Shown here piece by piece: positions 36,238-48,479 of a DNA stretch of 64,000 nucleotides (positions within the stretch are counted from its first letter, which is position 1; each line of letters opens with the position of its first letter). The DNA lies in assembly GCF_001659605.2 (NCBI RefSeq), contig NC_035164.2:4853870-4917869 (forward strand), given 5' to 3'. Under the pieces are notes generated by a model. The model saw only the letters and a program-made list of their open reading frames with translations. It searched no databases and was not told the origin of the DNA. Origin of the DNA: Manihot esculenta. Its lineage: Eukaryota; Streptophyta; Magnoliopsida; Malpighiales; Euphorbiaceae. A program made the position numbers and the translations under genes.

Positions 36238-37299
36238 TATGGGACTATAGCCTTGGCAAATAGAGAAATTACCATGTCTTTGTGAACGTTTAGATAGAGG
36301 ACTTCAAGGAGAAAATGAGATACTAAAAGAATGTGGTCAAAGATTGGAAAAATTGTGTGAATTAAATCAAGTAATGCAAGTGGAAATGGGAAATATTGCA
36401 ACCTCTAGAGTTGCATCAGAATCTGGTCCATCCCTGAAGCCTATTGAAGAATCTGATTGTGGAATTAATGATGGTCAACCTTAATTTTTCACTTCAATTG
36501 TAGATGACAAAATCCTTGATGTCAAAAGTAGAAGACAAGCTGGAATTAGATATAGGGCTTCATGAATTAGATGGAGAAGAAGGTGAGGTCGATATTGTTG
36601 GTGATGGACAAAAGAATGACAATATTGTTGAAGACCCCAGAAAAAAAGCAGAGTGAAGGGTTTGTAGGTGAAGTCCAGATCACAATTGATTCAGCCAAAG
36701 TCCATAAAACTGCGACTTCCGGGAGCCATGGAGATGAATTTGGCTTGTCAATTCAAGTGGGAAAACCTAGTGAATTTGAACAAAGATTGGAGGTTAGCGA
36801 GTGCTTCGTTGACATCGTTGTTGCTGGAAAAATATTGGAAGACTCCCAAAGCAAAGTACAGCCCTCAAATCCAGGTGGGCGTGGTATTATTCTTGATCTT
36901 GACTATTGAAGTTACGAAAAGGCATTTGGGGTGCAATTAAAAAATTTTAGAGTACTACAAGTCAATTGGGAGTGGGATCCTTTTATTGCTGAGATTCTTG
37001 AAAAGATTCTCATAAAGAAAAAGCTAAAGAAATTGAAGAAACGGGAATGTTGCAAGCAAGTGGTTACAATTTGAAGACTGACTGTAAGTTCTAGTGAATT
37101 CCTAATTTCCATGGTCGATAAGTGGGAGGTATTAAGAAGGAAGAAACAAAAATTAATCTTTAAAGGAGCTGCATCTACAATTTCTAAAGAAGATATATTT
37201 GAGAAATGGAGAAGACAGAGAAAGAAAGGCAAACATGAAGAAAGCAAGTCCAGTTTCAATATAGTAGTTTTGGACATTGAATTTCATTACAGTTCCTAA
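36238..37299 (+). pseudogene. Unrecognised reading frames inside the non-autonomous element
   Basis: The + strand holds consecutive frames: about 36250-36480 (QRLEKLCELNQVMQVEMGN, coiled-coil-like), 36571-36909 (112 codons, GGRGIILDLDY at the end) and 37111-37299 (VDKWEVLRRKKQKLIFKGAA, basic). They are separated by stops. None resembles retroviral gag or pol. They may derive from a gag-like protein diverged beyond recognition, or from captured host sequence. No function is proposed. Confidence 0.4.
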
Positions 37300-37340
37300 T
37301 AGTAGCATGTATGTGGTCTATAATTGCAATATGTTTTGGT

Positions 37341-37488
37341 GATTGTTTTCTCTTTCTTCATTCTTGAGGACAAGAATGATTTCTAGAAGTGGAGAATGTT
37401 ATGTAAGAATTGCTGATTGTTTTCTCTTTTTCATTCTTAAGGACAAGAATGATTTCTAGAAGTGGAGAATGTTATGTAAGAAGAGTAA
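37341..37488. repeat. 74-bp tandem duplication across the polypurine tract and LTR start
   Basis: GATTGTTTTCTCTTT begins at 37341 and again at 37415. Both copies run through GGACAAGAATGATTTCTAG and AAGTGGAGAATGTTATGTAA, so the purine tract and the first bases of the LTR (TGTTATGTAAGA) appear twice, at 37397 and 37470. The second is the real LTR start. Confidence 0.85.
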
Positions 37489-37997
37489 AGGGCGCTAAAA
37501 ATAAATAGAGGGTCTTTGGGGCTGACATTGTAATAAAAGAGTATGGAAATTAGAGCCGGTTAGAAATTAGTTAGTGAGTGGCAAGAAAAGTTATTTCTTC
37601 ACTAGAATACACATGTAGGTCTTATTTATTTGGGGTAACTCAGTTAGAAAATTTAAAGTTTTTAGGAATTATGAAAATTGTTTTTGTTTGGTTAATAATT
37701 TTTTTTAAATTTCCCAAAAAATTAAGGGTGGTAAGAAAATAATTTATTTATCTTAACTTAGTTAAATTAATTCGAAAAGTAAATTCCTAAAAAATAATAC
37801 ATTTGAACCAAACAAGACTATAGTATAATTCATATTTCGAGAAATTCATTCAAGAATCAAATATAAGAAATTTCTCCTCTATTTTCTCCCTAAATCTCCT
37901 TTTCTTTTTATATTTTTTTTTCTCAATCCAATTTATTTCACTCCTTTTTCGTTTTATTTTTTTATTTCAAATAGCATTATAGGTTGGATATATAACA
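37470..37997 (+). repeat. 3' LTR of the non-autonomous element (with MITE)
   Basis: Collinear with the 5' LTR from TGTTATGTAAGAAGAG to GGATATATAACA, interrupted at 37619-37818. Confidence 0.8.
37619..37818. mobile_element. 200-bp MITE in the 3' LTR
   Basis: Ends are inverted: GTCTTATTTATTTGGG at the left and the complement of GTCTTGTTTGGTTCAAA at the right. Flanks are ATGTAG and TATAGT, so the target duplication could be TAG (Harbinger-like) or TA. The segment is absent from the 5' LTR, which gives the empty-site comparison. Confidence 0.65.
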
Positions 37998-39600
37998 CTG
38001 TCTTGAATCTCTAAACCAAACATACCCTAATTGAACGTAATTGAAATTGAAAGATGACCAATTCTAATCAAAATTGAGAATATTCAGTTGATTATTTGTT
38101 GTAATTGAAACTTTTGATAGTTGCAGATAAGTTGGCTTTCTTTTGAGTTTTCACTCTAGACACAGCTTAAGGATGCATGCATTTTTGCTTTCTAACATGT
38201 TTGTTTTGGAGCTTCCTTAAATGTTTAGTATCTTCAAATACAGGAGGATGCACTTTTGCATACATTTGCATTGATATTAGATGCCGATTACAAGCATAAG
38301 ACAAACACCATAATCAATTGAATGGAGATTTTGCAATCAGGTTGAATTCTCATATAGGAAGAAATTCAAATTTCATGCTACTTAGCAATATACAATGAAC
38401 ATATAAATAACCTTAAGAACATATACAATGAACATATAAATAATTTTATCATTTGAGTAGTAATGAAAGCTCAACCATGATTTTAAATAACCTTAAGAAC
38501 ATATAAAATGGTAGGTGGTACTCTCGCAAAGAGAGTTAGACAGCAAATATTATTACCAGAAAAACAAAGTCGAAGGCAGTTAAGACTATTTGCCGCATTT
38601 CATCTATGATTCCTGCAAGACCTTCAGCCTCAGAATCTCTGGAGCAATGTTGCTGCTGCGGCCACCACCACAAGATTTTTCCGACTTCCTCCATCACAAA
38701 ATTCTTGTTTGTCAATCCGCAGCAATAGCTCATCTTCTCAAGGGTTTGATGCATCTACTCCCTTTCGCATTGTTCATGACATTGCAGTGGTACATTGCAA
38801 TAGTGCTTAACAGCTTGGTTGTTTTTAGCTAAGTAATGTCTTTTTATTCCATGAAATACAAATATAATTATAAGCTAAGCATTTAGGTAGAATACTACTA
38901 CGGTTTTTTTACTATCATTTATTATAAAAAGTTATTGTTTTATTTTTTATTTGTTTTACAAAAAATATTATTTTTAAAAATATACTTTTACATTTTTTTA
39001 ATATTTAGAATACTCGAAAAATATTTTCTTTTTTAAAATTAAAACTAAATAGTTTTATGTATTTTTTAGACTTTAAAAATCTTATTAATATATTATATAT
39101 ATGTTTATTAATATAATTTATTTTCTAATTACAATGAAGAAAGACATATCATAAAATAATATTTTTTACGAAAAAACTACTTTTTATATAAAAATTATTT
39201 TTTTAAACAAACGGAGGGTAATGAGAAATATAACATTTTTACTACTGATTGGTGAATTTATCATTAAAATTATAAGTAAATTTCACAAATATTTATAATA
39301 TTATTATTATTAATAAGTTGATCCTCATATTTCAAATTCATTATAATTTTCTTAAATTTTGATTTCATTAAATATTTTAGGTCTTTCATCTATTTTTTTA
39401 TTTATTAAAATTTCAAATAAATATCTATTTAGTCCCTAAAATTTATCACTATTAATATTTTCATCCATTTATTTTTTAAAAATACATATTAGAACATTCC
39501 CTTCTATAATGATATTTTGTATTTTAATAAAATTTAGTATTTTTCATCAAAACTGAATAGGTCGGACCTTTTAGACAAACTTAGAGACCAGATAAGTGAG
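37998..39600. other. Spacer between the LTR element and DPH2
   Basis: No supported gene. A balanced-composition patch at 38540-38830 has open frames on both strands (80 codons +, 72 codons -) but no domain I recognise. A short AATAACCTTAAGAACATATA repeat occurs near 38410 and 38488. Confidence 0.55.
38896..39220. mobile_element. Fold-back MITE
   Basis: TATAAAAAGTTATTG and TTTTACAAAAAATATTATTTTT on the left pair with the complements of AAAATAATATTTTTTACGAAA and CTACTTTTTATA on the right. Outer ends CTACGGTTTTTTTA and the complement of TAAACAAACGGAG also resemble each other. No coding content. Confidence 0.5.
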
Positions 39601-39606
39601 ATGACC

Positions 39607-39668
39607 CTGGGCCGGATGGGTCGGGTATTTCATTTAAGCCCAATTGGAGGAAAACAGTCGGTATAAAA
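39607..39668 (+). promoter_or_regulatory. Likely DPH2 promoter: TGGGCC element and TATA box
   Basis: TGGGCC at about 39608-39613 is the site II type element common in plant promoters of translation-related genes; AAGCCCA follows near 39636. GGTATAAAACG gives a TATA box at 39662-39668, about 100 bases before the DPH2 start codon. Confidence 0.5.
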
Positions 39669-39769
39669 CGAAATGGACCTGATTTGGTTTGCCCGTTTCA
39701 AATCGGGTTCTTCCATTCTTCTTCCTCCTCGTCTTCTTCATCTGCTTCCTCTGCGAAACGCGGAGGGCC

Positions 39770-42700
39770 ATGGATTTCAAGGAAGTTTACGAAATTGACC
39801 ACACTGCTGCTTTTATTCACAACAATGGCTTCACCAGTGTTGCTCTACAGGTACAGGATTCGGAGTTGCTTTAGAGGGATTAGATGTATATCCCTACTAA
39901 ACCTCTTATAAGTTTGGAATTACTGTTTGGCTATTGAGAAAATGGAGTAAAATGTACTGGGTTTTTACAGTATTAGGTTGTTTCTGGTTTGGGTTCTTAG
40001 GAAACAAAAAAGTTGAAACATAACTCTTTTTTAAGTTATTTATTCTATTAAGCAAGTGAACTCAGTCTAGCTGACTGCAGAAGATTCGAAATTTTGTTTC
40101 TTAGTCTTCTTCTTATTTTGTTCGTATTAATTATGATATTGATCTTTCTTCCCGTTGAGAAAGTTCTTGGTCTATGCGTTTTGCTTTAATCTTAAAGCTC
40201 ATGTGAAAATCTTCAACCTATTTCTGTTTGGTTGTTGAGACACTAGAGGGAAAGGGGAGGAAATTAAAGGTCAAGTTATGTTGATTCATAAATTATTAAG
40301 ATAACAGTTAGTTGGCAACTTGGCCTATTATGTTGTAGACAACTTTAGTCAGTTCTGAATTTCCTTTTCTCTTCTTTTACATGTACAGATTTTAAGGTTT
40401 ACACCTAATTGCATGTATTTTACTATTAGTTCCCAGATGAGTTATTGAAAGATTCAGTCAGAGTGGTAAGTAATCTGAGGGAGAAACTTCAGTTGCTCAG
40501 AGAATCTGTCACTGAACAAAATGGGGATAGCAAAGAGGTTCGATTGTTTGTAATGGCAGACACAACTTATGGCAGTTGTTGTGTTGATGAAGTTGGAGCT
40601 TCACACATTGATGCTGATTGTGTCATACATTACGGACATACTTGTCTCAGCCCGTGAGTACTTATCAGCACATTTTATGAAATTGTTCCTAGTTCTCAAC
40701 ATTTATAGAGTACTTTTATATGAATGCAGGATTTGTTACTTCTGATGGTTTAGTCATTAATGATGTACATGTCTTTTATCTTGAATCTGAACTTCTTTGT
40801 GTTGTACTTGAGTTGTGCATTTTGTTTCCTCTCCCCTCTCCGTAGTCCGTACTGCTTTGTTGTAGCAAGCTTGACTTTCACTAGTTTATGTTAGGCTTTG
40901 CCTGTGTAGGAAATACAGTAAATATACAAACTGTCCTAGAACTTCCTTTTTTCCCCAAAGAAAAAATTTAAAGCTGTTACTTTTTTTTTTTTTTGGCCTA
41001 AGTTCATGAATTTGCTGGTAGCAACAGGGAATTCTGAAATTCAATTTTTTTAAAACATGGTAATCTTGGTCTTTTAATGCAAGCATTCATCAAATCATTA
41101 GATTTAGGAAATGTGCATGCTAAGCATTACCAGATTAGGGCTTTGACATTTATTTATAAGCCTTGCTACTTATTAGATTCTCACATCTATTTAAATTTCT
41201 TCATGAGCACATTTGTCTAATGTGATTTATAGAAAGGTAAGAAATACTACTACTGGTCATCTGGTCTGGTGTGAAGATATTTTTATTGCCAACTCTAGTA
41301 TTGTTGTTATGTCTATATCTATTACAAGTAACAACCTGTGGAAAATAATAGGTTACGAGATCATGAATTGCTAATAGTGATGTTTACATTCTACGAATTA
41401 TATTTTATCTGCTCTCTGTACCTGGATTATCCTCTGTTTTATGTGCATTCTGGAATGCAATCTTTGTATTGATAAGAAACCTAGATATTTTCTTCTCGTG
41501 TTCAGCAAAAAAATCTATGGTTCCTTATTAAACTAAATGTATTTGCTGGTGCTTTTTTTCTTTTATTCTTCCCCCTTTTTTTTATTTGCTGGCATTACTC
41601 TATAGTCCATCGGGAAGATGATTGTGATTTACACAATTTCTTCTCAAATCCAGCCTTGGGAAGTACCTAGAGCTTATAAGAAATATTGTTCTCTCTCTAT
41701 CTCTATCTCTGTACGCACTCACTTACACAGACACAATTTTTTTGATGCCATTCTTTGTTGGCAGGACATCAACCGTTCCGGCATTCTTTGTTTTTGGAAA
41801 GGCTTCCATTAGCATATCCAGTTGTGCTAAAAGTTTATCAGATTATGCCTTGACCAACAGCAAGCCTATTATGGTAGAATAAAGAGATTCTTCATCTTCA
41901 CTTGTTGACTGATTTAATATTGTGGCAATAATGAATGTAAATAATAAACATGGACATATTAATTTGCCATATAATAAACATGGACATATTAATTTGCCAT
42001 GCTCAACTATGTGTCAACTATTTATACATTGAGACATGCTATTGTACTTGAGCCTTTGAGGGAAAAGCTGACATGATGATTGTGGGGCACCCTTGAAAGC
42101 GATTAGTTGCATGTTGTTGGTTGGTGGAGACCGTGGAGTGGATTACCTTACTATAAAGCTAGTATACACCTCACTTGATGTGCATGTTAATTATAGTTGA
42201 TATAGCTGTACTATATACTTTGTGCTTGTTAAGGCTTTGACCTTTGAGCTTTGATGCTCGGATGCCCTTCTGTGGTTGAAGGAATTTATTTGTATTTAGT
42301 TTTTTGTCTCATTCCAAACAGAATTTTAGTAATCACAATTTTTTATTTTCTTTGGTATTTGATTGGCATGATATCTTAGCAACTTTGTGTTGTAATGCTA
42401 AACAAAACCGCAGCATTGTAGGATTTTAATTTTCCAAGTCTGCATAATAGTGCAAAGAAATTGTCTTTCAATGTGTTGTGGTGCAAATATGGATGAATTC
42501 TTGCTTCCCATTTGCTCTCCTATCTTATCCTTATGCTGCATTGATCATGTGTTCCTTAGTAAGTTAATCCTTTCTGACACTGTTTATTGCAAGTGAAAAC
42601 TACTACATATATGTGCCGTGGTTACTTTTCTTATTTCCTCTCCATGTAGGTCCTTTATGGGCTGGAATATGCATATGCAATCCCACATGTTAGAGAGGAG

Positions 42701-45700
42701 TTGGTGTCATCAATGTCAATGCAAGCTGCGCCGAAGCATCCAGACATCCATTTTGCTGATGTTATATGTTCAGTAATAAATCCTTCTGACAATAAAAAAA
42801 ACCCTGATGGGCTTGCCGGACCATTTGGTGAATACAGTTCTATTGATGATGTTGGAGCAGCAGCTGGTACTGGGCATAGGATTGGTGGTTTGATGTGGGA
42901 GTTACCTAACGGACACAGGATGGATGACTATTTGCTTGTATGGATTGGTGCTGACAATTCAGCGTTTGCAAATGTTGTCATGACATTTAATGACTGTGAA
43001 ATAGGTATAAGTGTTGCAATGTTTTGCTTAAAATTTTTTGCAAAATTTCGTTTAGATATTGAGATGTGACTGCTTAATAAAATGTTATGCATGTCGCTTT
43101 ACCCCAGTTTGGGTAACAAAATTTGTTGAAGACATTTGTCTTTATCTTTTATACTTTGGGTTGCCTTTCTAGATTCTGGCAGACTATTTTGAGTACTCAA
43201 TGTTTTTCCTCAGTCTTGGCAATTGACTTCCCAATTGCTTTAGTTTCAATGTGGTTAAGTATGATCAGAGTTCCTTACTTCTTATCTTCTGTTAATTTTG
43301 GTCTAATCTATTGTTTTAATTAAGCTGTGATCTGCACTTGCTTTCATCATTGAACTTTGTCCAATTTTTATCTGTACTTGTGAGCACCTTGTAATAAACA
43401 TTTTGTTTTGATAACTGCATTTTAGTTGACTCCACCTAGTTTGGGACCAATGCTGAGTTGTTGTTGTTGTCCTACATTGCTGTTATGGAAATAGCTTAAT
43501 TGGAAATCTATTTTTGCAAGCGAATTGACGTTGTTATTCACACACTATTAGATATCCAATAGACATAAATCACGATAAAACTATAGTACTTTGTATTCCT
43601 TTAGAAAAATCCTCATTTTTTATTTGGTTGCATGTTTTAGTCAGATATGATGCAAAAGAAAATCGATTGGTGACAGATTTATCTCAACAGAGAAGGATTC
43701 TGAAGCGTAGGTATTACTGATACTATACAAGATAAAAATACTCCACCTTTAATCTTTGCCTCTCACTATGAACTGATACCTATTTTTGTTCTTTTATTAT
43801 GACTCCCTGATATAGTTTCTTCCTTTTCTGGGGAGGTTCATCGTTAATGTTCTCTATGTGTTGCATAATTTTCTTGAATGTTTTAATTGCAGATATTACC
43901 TGGTGGAGAAGGCAAAAGATGCTAACATTGTTGGAATTTTGGTTGGAACTCTTGGTGTAGGTATGATCTATTCTGTTTGGCATTATTTATATTTTTAGTA
44001 CTAACAATCTTGCAATCACTTGCTTGCTTTTTATCTACGTATGTATATTTCTGAACTCCATTTTATTTACTCATTTCTTTTCAATTCTTTGTTTGTTGAT
44101 TTCATATTTTTCTACTGTCACCTTCTACAAATCTGTGCTGCGCATGCTTCCAAACACAGTCCAATCAATTCCTAAGCATGTTGTTCTTCACTCAATTCTC
44201 AGTCACAACTATTTTTCTTTTATCTTATCTGAAATCAGATGCTTATTTTTAGTTTTGTTTTGCTTGTATGCTGTCTTCATTGATTATTAATGGATTGCGA
44301 TTTGAGTGAATCTGTCAATGTTCTTGTCATTATTATTTATTGCTTTTTTCCCTTCTTTGTCATTACTTCCACATGATTCTTTATCCTTCTGATTGGTTGA
44401 TTATGAAAAGAATTCATCGATGATCACATCTGTAAGGCAATCGTTTGTGTGGTTGACATCATATTATATAGGGAAAATGTCCATAAAAATCCTAAACTTT
44501 GTACTGTTTGATAATTGTACCCTTAATTTCTCTTTTTTTTTCCGACAAAAATACCTTATACTATTAATTTTTTTACAATTGTACCATCTGTTTATATTTC
44601 TGTTAAAAAATAACACAGAATATCAGTTCAGCATAAGAAACCCCTAAGTAGAGTTGTTTCACCCATTTGCATTTCTGTTACTTGCTTTGGACTGGGTGTT
44701 GGAGGTTTAATCACAGGATAAGAAAATACTTTTTTTTGTCTCTATATTTGTTTTTAGATTTAAATATTACTCTAATTAGGTTTTTTTCTTTATTAATTTA
44801 GGGATTTCTGTTACTAAAAATGAGTTTCTCCGTATATTTTTAACGGAAAAAAAATACATAGTTTGGGATTTTTATGGACAATATCCCTATTATATATTAT
44901 CATTTTCCTCTCTTAAATGTGGGCATTTCTTTGACAGTATTCTAGACCTTTCTAGATGGTGATTATTTCATATAAACGCATATAATATGAACATAGGCTT
45001 GATGTAGGGATTTACGTTCCTATCTAAGTCTCTTGTATATTTATATGTTGTAATGTCTATTGTGAAAATACAAGAAAACTATTTCTCTACAACAGGGTTA
45101 GTTTAACTATATCTAAAGGTTTTTGTTATGGTGTTTTAGACATTTTAATTGTTTGGGATTTATATATTGCTTTACATATGTACTATATGCATCAATTTGT
45201 TACTGTTTATTTATTAATGTCTTGATAATAATTTTTCTAAAATAGTTCATTTTAATGCAGCTGGTTACCTTGACATGATTCATCAGATGAAAGACCTAAT
45301 CACTTCTGCTGGGAAAAAGGCTTACACTCTTGTTATGGGAAGACCAAACCCTGCAAAACTTGCCAATTTTCCTGAGGTGAGCTTCAATTCATGTGCAGTG
45401 ATAAATTTCTCCTCTGATCAGAAAGATTATTATTTTGGAGTTGTACCGTAATACTTGCTATTTGTGACAGTGTGACGTTTTCATCTATGTTTCCTGTGCT
45501 CAAACTTCTCTCTTGGATAGTAAGGAGTTCTTAGCTCCAGTTATCACTCCATTTGAAGCCATGGTAGCTTTCAGCAGGTTTTGCTTATATTTATTCAAGT
45601 TTCCATTCTGCAACTCAGTATTATTACCTTTTTCTTGCCTATGCTCATTTCTGGCTCATCATATGTTACTTCTGGTTTCCTTTGTAATTCAAAATGTAAT

Positions 45701-47142
45701 TGTGATCTAAAAGAGTGACACTGATTGCCATGGCATTAATTAATGTGTGCATGTGTGAAAGAAAGAGAGAGTCTTGATGGGATCTAAACCTGTCATTCTT
45801 GGCTTTGGCTTATTAAATGAGTTTAGATATTTCGTAAATTCAGTTTCAGCCAAACTGAATATAAGTTCTTGGATGTTTCATTTTTTGGGGGGCCAGTTAT
45901 CTAGGATTTCTTGCACTGGCAAGCATATGTGTTCCATGAACTTGTTAAATTAAAAAAAGTCTTAAAGTTCTTAGATGATGTAATTATATTATTTATAGAA
46001 GTTAATATTTCTTATTGCCTTTGTAAGTTAACTAGTAATGTTCTTTTTATCTAGATCATTGGTAAACTCATGGTAACACTTTTGTTTTTCCATTTTAAGT
46101 TTCAAATCTAATTCATATCTAACCTTTTTCTTTTTGAACTAAATGAATAAGCTTCGTAACACAGGAGATGTCATTCAATTTGCTATGACTTTTAGGTGTA
46201 TACAGTAGTTCTTTTTTATTATTAATTTTTAAATTCGTGGTTTTCAATGACTAAACTAGTATCCTTAGTGTTTAGTTGTTCTACTTGCATCTTGTTTGTT
46301 GCATAGGTCACTGATTGGCTTACACTCATGCTTTGTATTATGAAAGTGAAAAATGAGCTGAAAGTAAATTGAGGGCTCCTGTCATCGAATCTGATTACTA
46401 GAAAATGTTAGACGAATATATTTAGAGTTTTGGGTATTATTTTATCATTTATTGCTGAATGCTTAAATTTGCAATTTCATTCTGCAGAGGAAGCCAATGG
46501 ACAGGAGCATATGTGATGGAATTTCGGGATTTGATTAATTTATCTCCAGTGGAAGGAAAAAACAAATCTGAAGAAGCAAGATTTTCTTTCATGCAAGGCA
46601 GATATGTAGAAGGTTTTGATTTGCAAGGTAGGTTTTACTCCATTAGTTACTTTACTTCTGGATAAGTAGGAATTAGTTTGGCAAATTGAAGATGCTTGCC
46701 AAACTAATGAAGAACGCATAGTTGAATGCGTTTCACTAATTTACGAATTGCTCAAAAGACTTGAACCCCCTAACTAATTAGGAATTATCAGTCAATAAAA
46801 TGCATTTAAAACATGCATTTGATTAATGAGCGCTCATATAAACTGTCTCACATATGATAGTGATTATTCTGAGACAATCATGAAACTTTTGCTCAAGCAG
46901 AGAACATTGAAGAAGAAGATGGAGCTCTTGCTTTAGCTAATGCAACAGAGAAAGCCCTGCAATTACATGACGCAAATTCTACCTCACTTATCAAGAGAAC
47001 AATACAATCTGGAGCCCAGTACTTTGCTAATCGATCTTATCAAGGCCTTGACATGCACATCGACAATGCCACGCCAGAACCATATTTGATCGGTAGAACA
47101 GGTAAAGCATCGGGTTATGAACACGAGAAAAACCAAGCTTAG
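39770..47142 (+). CDS. DPH2: Diphthamide biosynthesis protein 2, ten exons
   Basis: Exons 39770-39850, 40430-40653, 41765-41873, 42650-43004, 43641-43710, 43893-43960, 45261-45376, 45471-45577, 46488-46627 and 46901-47142 splice in frame to 503 residues. Family marks are MADTTYGSCCVDEVGA (Cys77/78), IHYGHTCLSP (Cys99), GTLGVAGYLDMIHQM, AYTLVMGRPNPAKLANFPE, CDVFIYVSCAQTS (Cys342, Cys350) and GSQWTGAYVMEF. DPH1-DPH2 is a [4Fe-4S] radical-SAM-type complex that moves a 3-amino-3-carboxypropyl group from S-adenosylmethionine to a histidine of eEF2, the first step of diphthamide synthesis. The start sits in a good context (GCCATGG). Intron 6 carries a MITE and an LTR relic; the coding exons show no damage. 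Confidence 0.95.
41941..42000. repeat. Perfect 30-bp tandem duplication in DPH2 intron 3
   Basis: ATAATAAACATGGACATATT plus ten more bases is repeated exactly at 41941-41970 and 41971-42000. Confidence 0.95.
44469..44889. mobile_element. 421-bp MITE in DPH2 intron 6
   Basis: Terminal inverted repeats of about 35 bases: TAGGGAAAATGTCCATAAAA at the left and the complement of TTTTATGGACAATATCCCTA at the right, both extending through ATCC-AAACT-TGTA. The interior is non-coding. Flanks are AT-rich and match at 7 of 10 (TCATATTATA, TTATATATTA), compatible with the 9-10 bp duplication of Mutator-like elements but not proof. Confidence 0.75.
44989..45091 (+). mobile_element. LTR fragment of the Copia 1 family in DPH2 intron 6
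   Basis: GAACATAGG-TTGAT, then TATATTTATATGTTGTAATGTC, then ACTATTTCTCTACA aligns in order and orientation with about 8399-8501 of the Copia 1 3' LTR. It is the right half only. No internal element sequence follows, so it is a truncated solo LTR. Confidence 0.65.
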
Positions 47143-48289
47143 TAACTGTTCTCAATTATGAGAAACACAGGGAGATAAGGAGAGAATTGACCTGGGATAT
47201 AGTCTGCGATTATCAAGGTGGGAGGAGCTCAGCAAGCGAGAGAGATGCATATTTGCTTTGCAAAAAGAAACAAAGGTTTGGTTCTGCACGAGGGATGCTT
47301 AATTTTATACGTTTCACTCCTGAATACACATGAACAGGAAATAGATAAGGTGTTCATAATTTTCAGGACTCATTCAATCAAGTCCAATGTGAGAATCTGG
47401 ACAGAAATAGAAATTTTTCATGTATTAGATTTTTTTACAATTAATCCTAAAATTTATACCTTTTGGGACGTTTTACCACGTCTTACATGTGATAAGCAGG
47501 ACCGATCAACATAAAACCAACAACCTAATTAATAGTAATATAATTATTTTATTATTCTTATTTATTAAAATAAATATTTATTATTAATTGTAATATGATT
47601 AATAGAAATATAAATATTTCATTACTAATTAAATTTTCAGTTGTGGCCAATCAAATAAATATCAGACTGAACCAACGATTCTGATAAATGGGCCACCTCT
47701 CTTTAAAAAAAAGAATATAATTATTTCCATTTTAAAATAATTATATTATTTAATTTATTAATAGAGAGGTTGTTTGTCTCCTTCCCAATTTTAATGGGTC
47801 TTCACCGCATGTGAGATAGGAGATAAGAAGGTAAAGTGGTTATTTACTCAACCAAATTCGGTCCTGGACATACTCAAGCTCCCAATCTAAAATGTATATA
47901 AGTTTGTGAAGACTTGCAAGCTCCACTAGCTCCATTGATGAACCACTCAGAATTAAACATAGTTAATAAACCTGCAGATTTAATCCTGCATATTCTGCAC
48001 TTAATGAACCTGCCTGCAGATTTAATCCTGCAGATTCTGCTTTGCACAATCTGGAGGTTATCGTCCATGAGAATGGACATAGCTTTGATAGTTTACACAC
48101 TTGGAGAAGATGATATATAACTATGATAATAATGACTTTGATTAGTTTAATAACTTACCTAATTATATTACAGCGTGGGATGGTGGACAATCAAGGCTTA
48201 TAATAAATTTTTTAGCTTTAATTAAAAAAAAATATCGAATATAGTTATAATACTGAATAGAAGTGAATTTGATTTTTATTGTACCTACC
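47143..48289. other. Spacer downstream of DPH2
   Basis: No supported gene; the 98-codon frame at 47218-47514 has no domain. A diverged repeat of CCTGCAGATTTAATCCTGCA occurs at about 47971 and 48012 and gives antiparallel shadow frames. Confidence 0.6.
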
Positions 48290-48479
48290 AATTGATGTCC
48301 TTCGAGCTAACAGGTGCTTGGCGACTGATTTTGCGGATCTTGTTTCAGCTTCTTGGGGACCCATTCATAATAGCGATATGTCTTCAGTACTATCCAGCTT
48401 GAAATAATGGAGAGCAGGTCACACCATAGTAATTCCAAAGTCGACATCAACAAGCTTAATCGCCTTGTATCTGTCAAGC

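Larger units (their letters stand above)
35416..37997 (+). mobile_element. Non-autonomous LTR retroelement lacking pol
   Basis: A 314-bp 5' LTR (35416-35729) is matched by 37470-37997, which is longer because a 200-bp MITE sits in it. TTGGTATAAGAGC at 35731-35743 is a primer-site match. No protease, integrase, RT or RNase H motif occurs in the 1.7-kb interior, only a pyrimidine-rich leader and unrecognised open frames. Flanking 5-mers TTGCC and CTGTC match at 3 of 5, differing only by transitions. It is probably a LARD/TRIM-like element mobilised in trans. Confidence 0.75.

Noticed and set aside
38536..38832. Overlapping frames on both strands between the LTR element and DPH2
   Set aside because: Composition is balanced but I recognise no family, no exon borders and no promoter; kept only as part of the spacer description.
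47218..47514. 98-codon frame after DPH2
   Set aside because: Starts 76 bases after the DPH2 stop, likely in its 3' UTR, with no domain.
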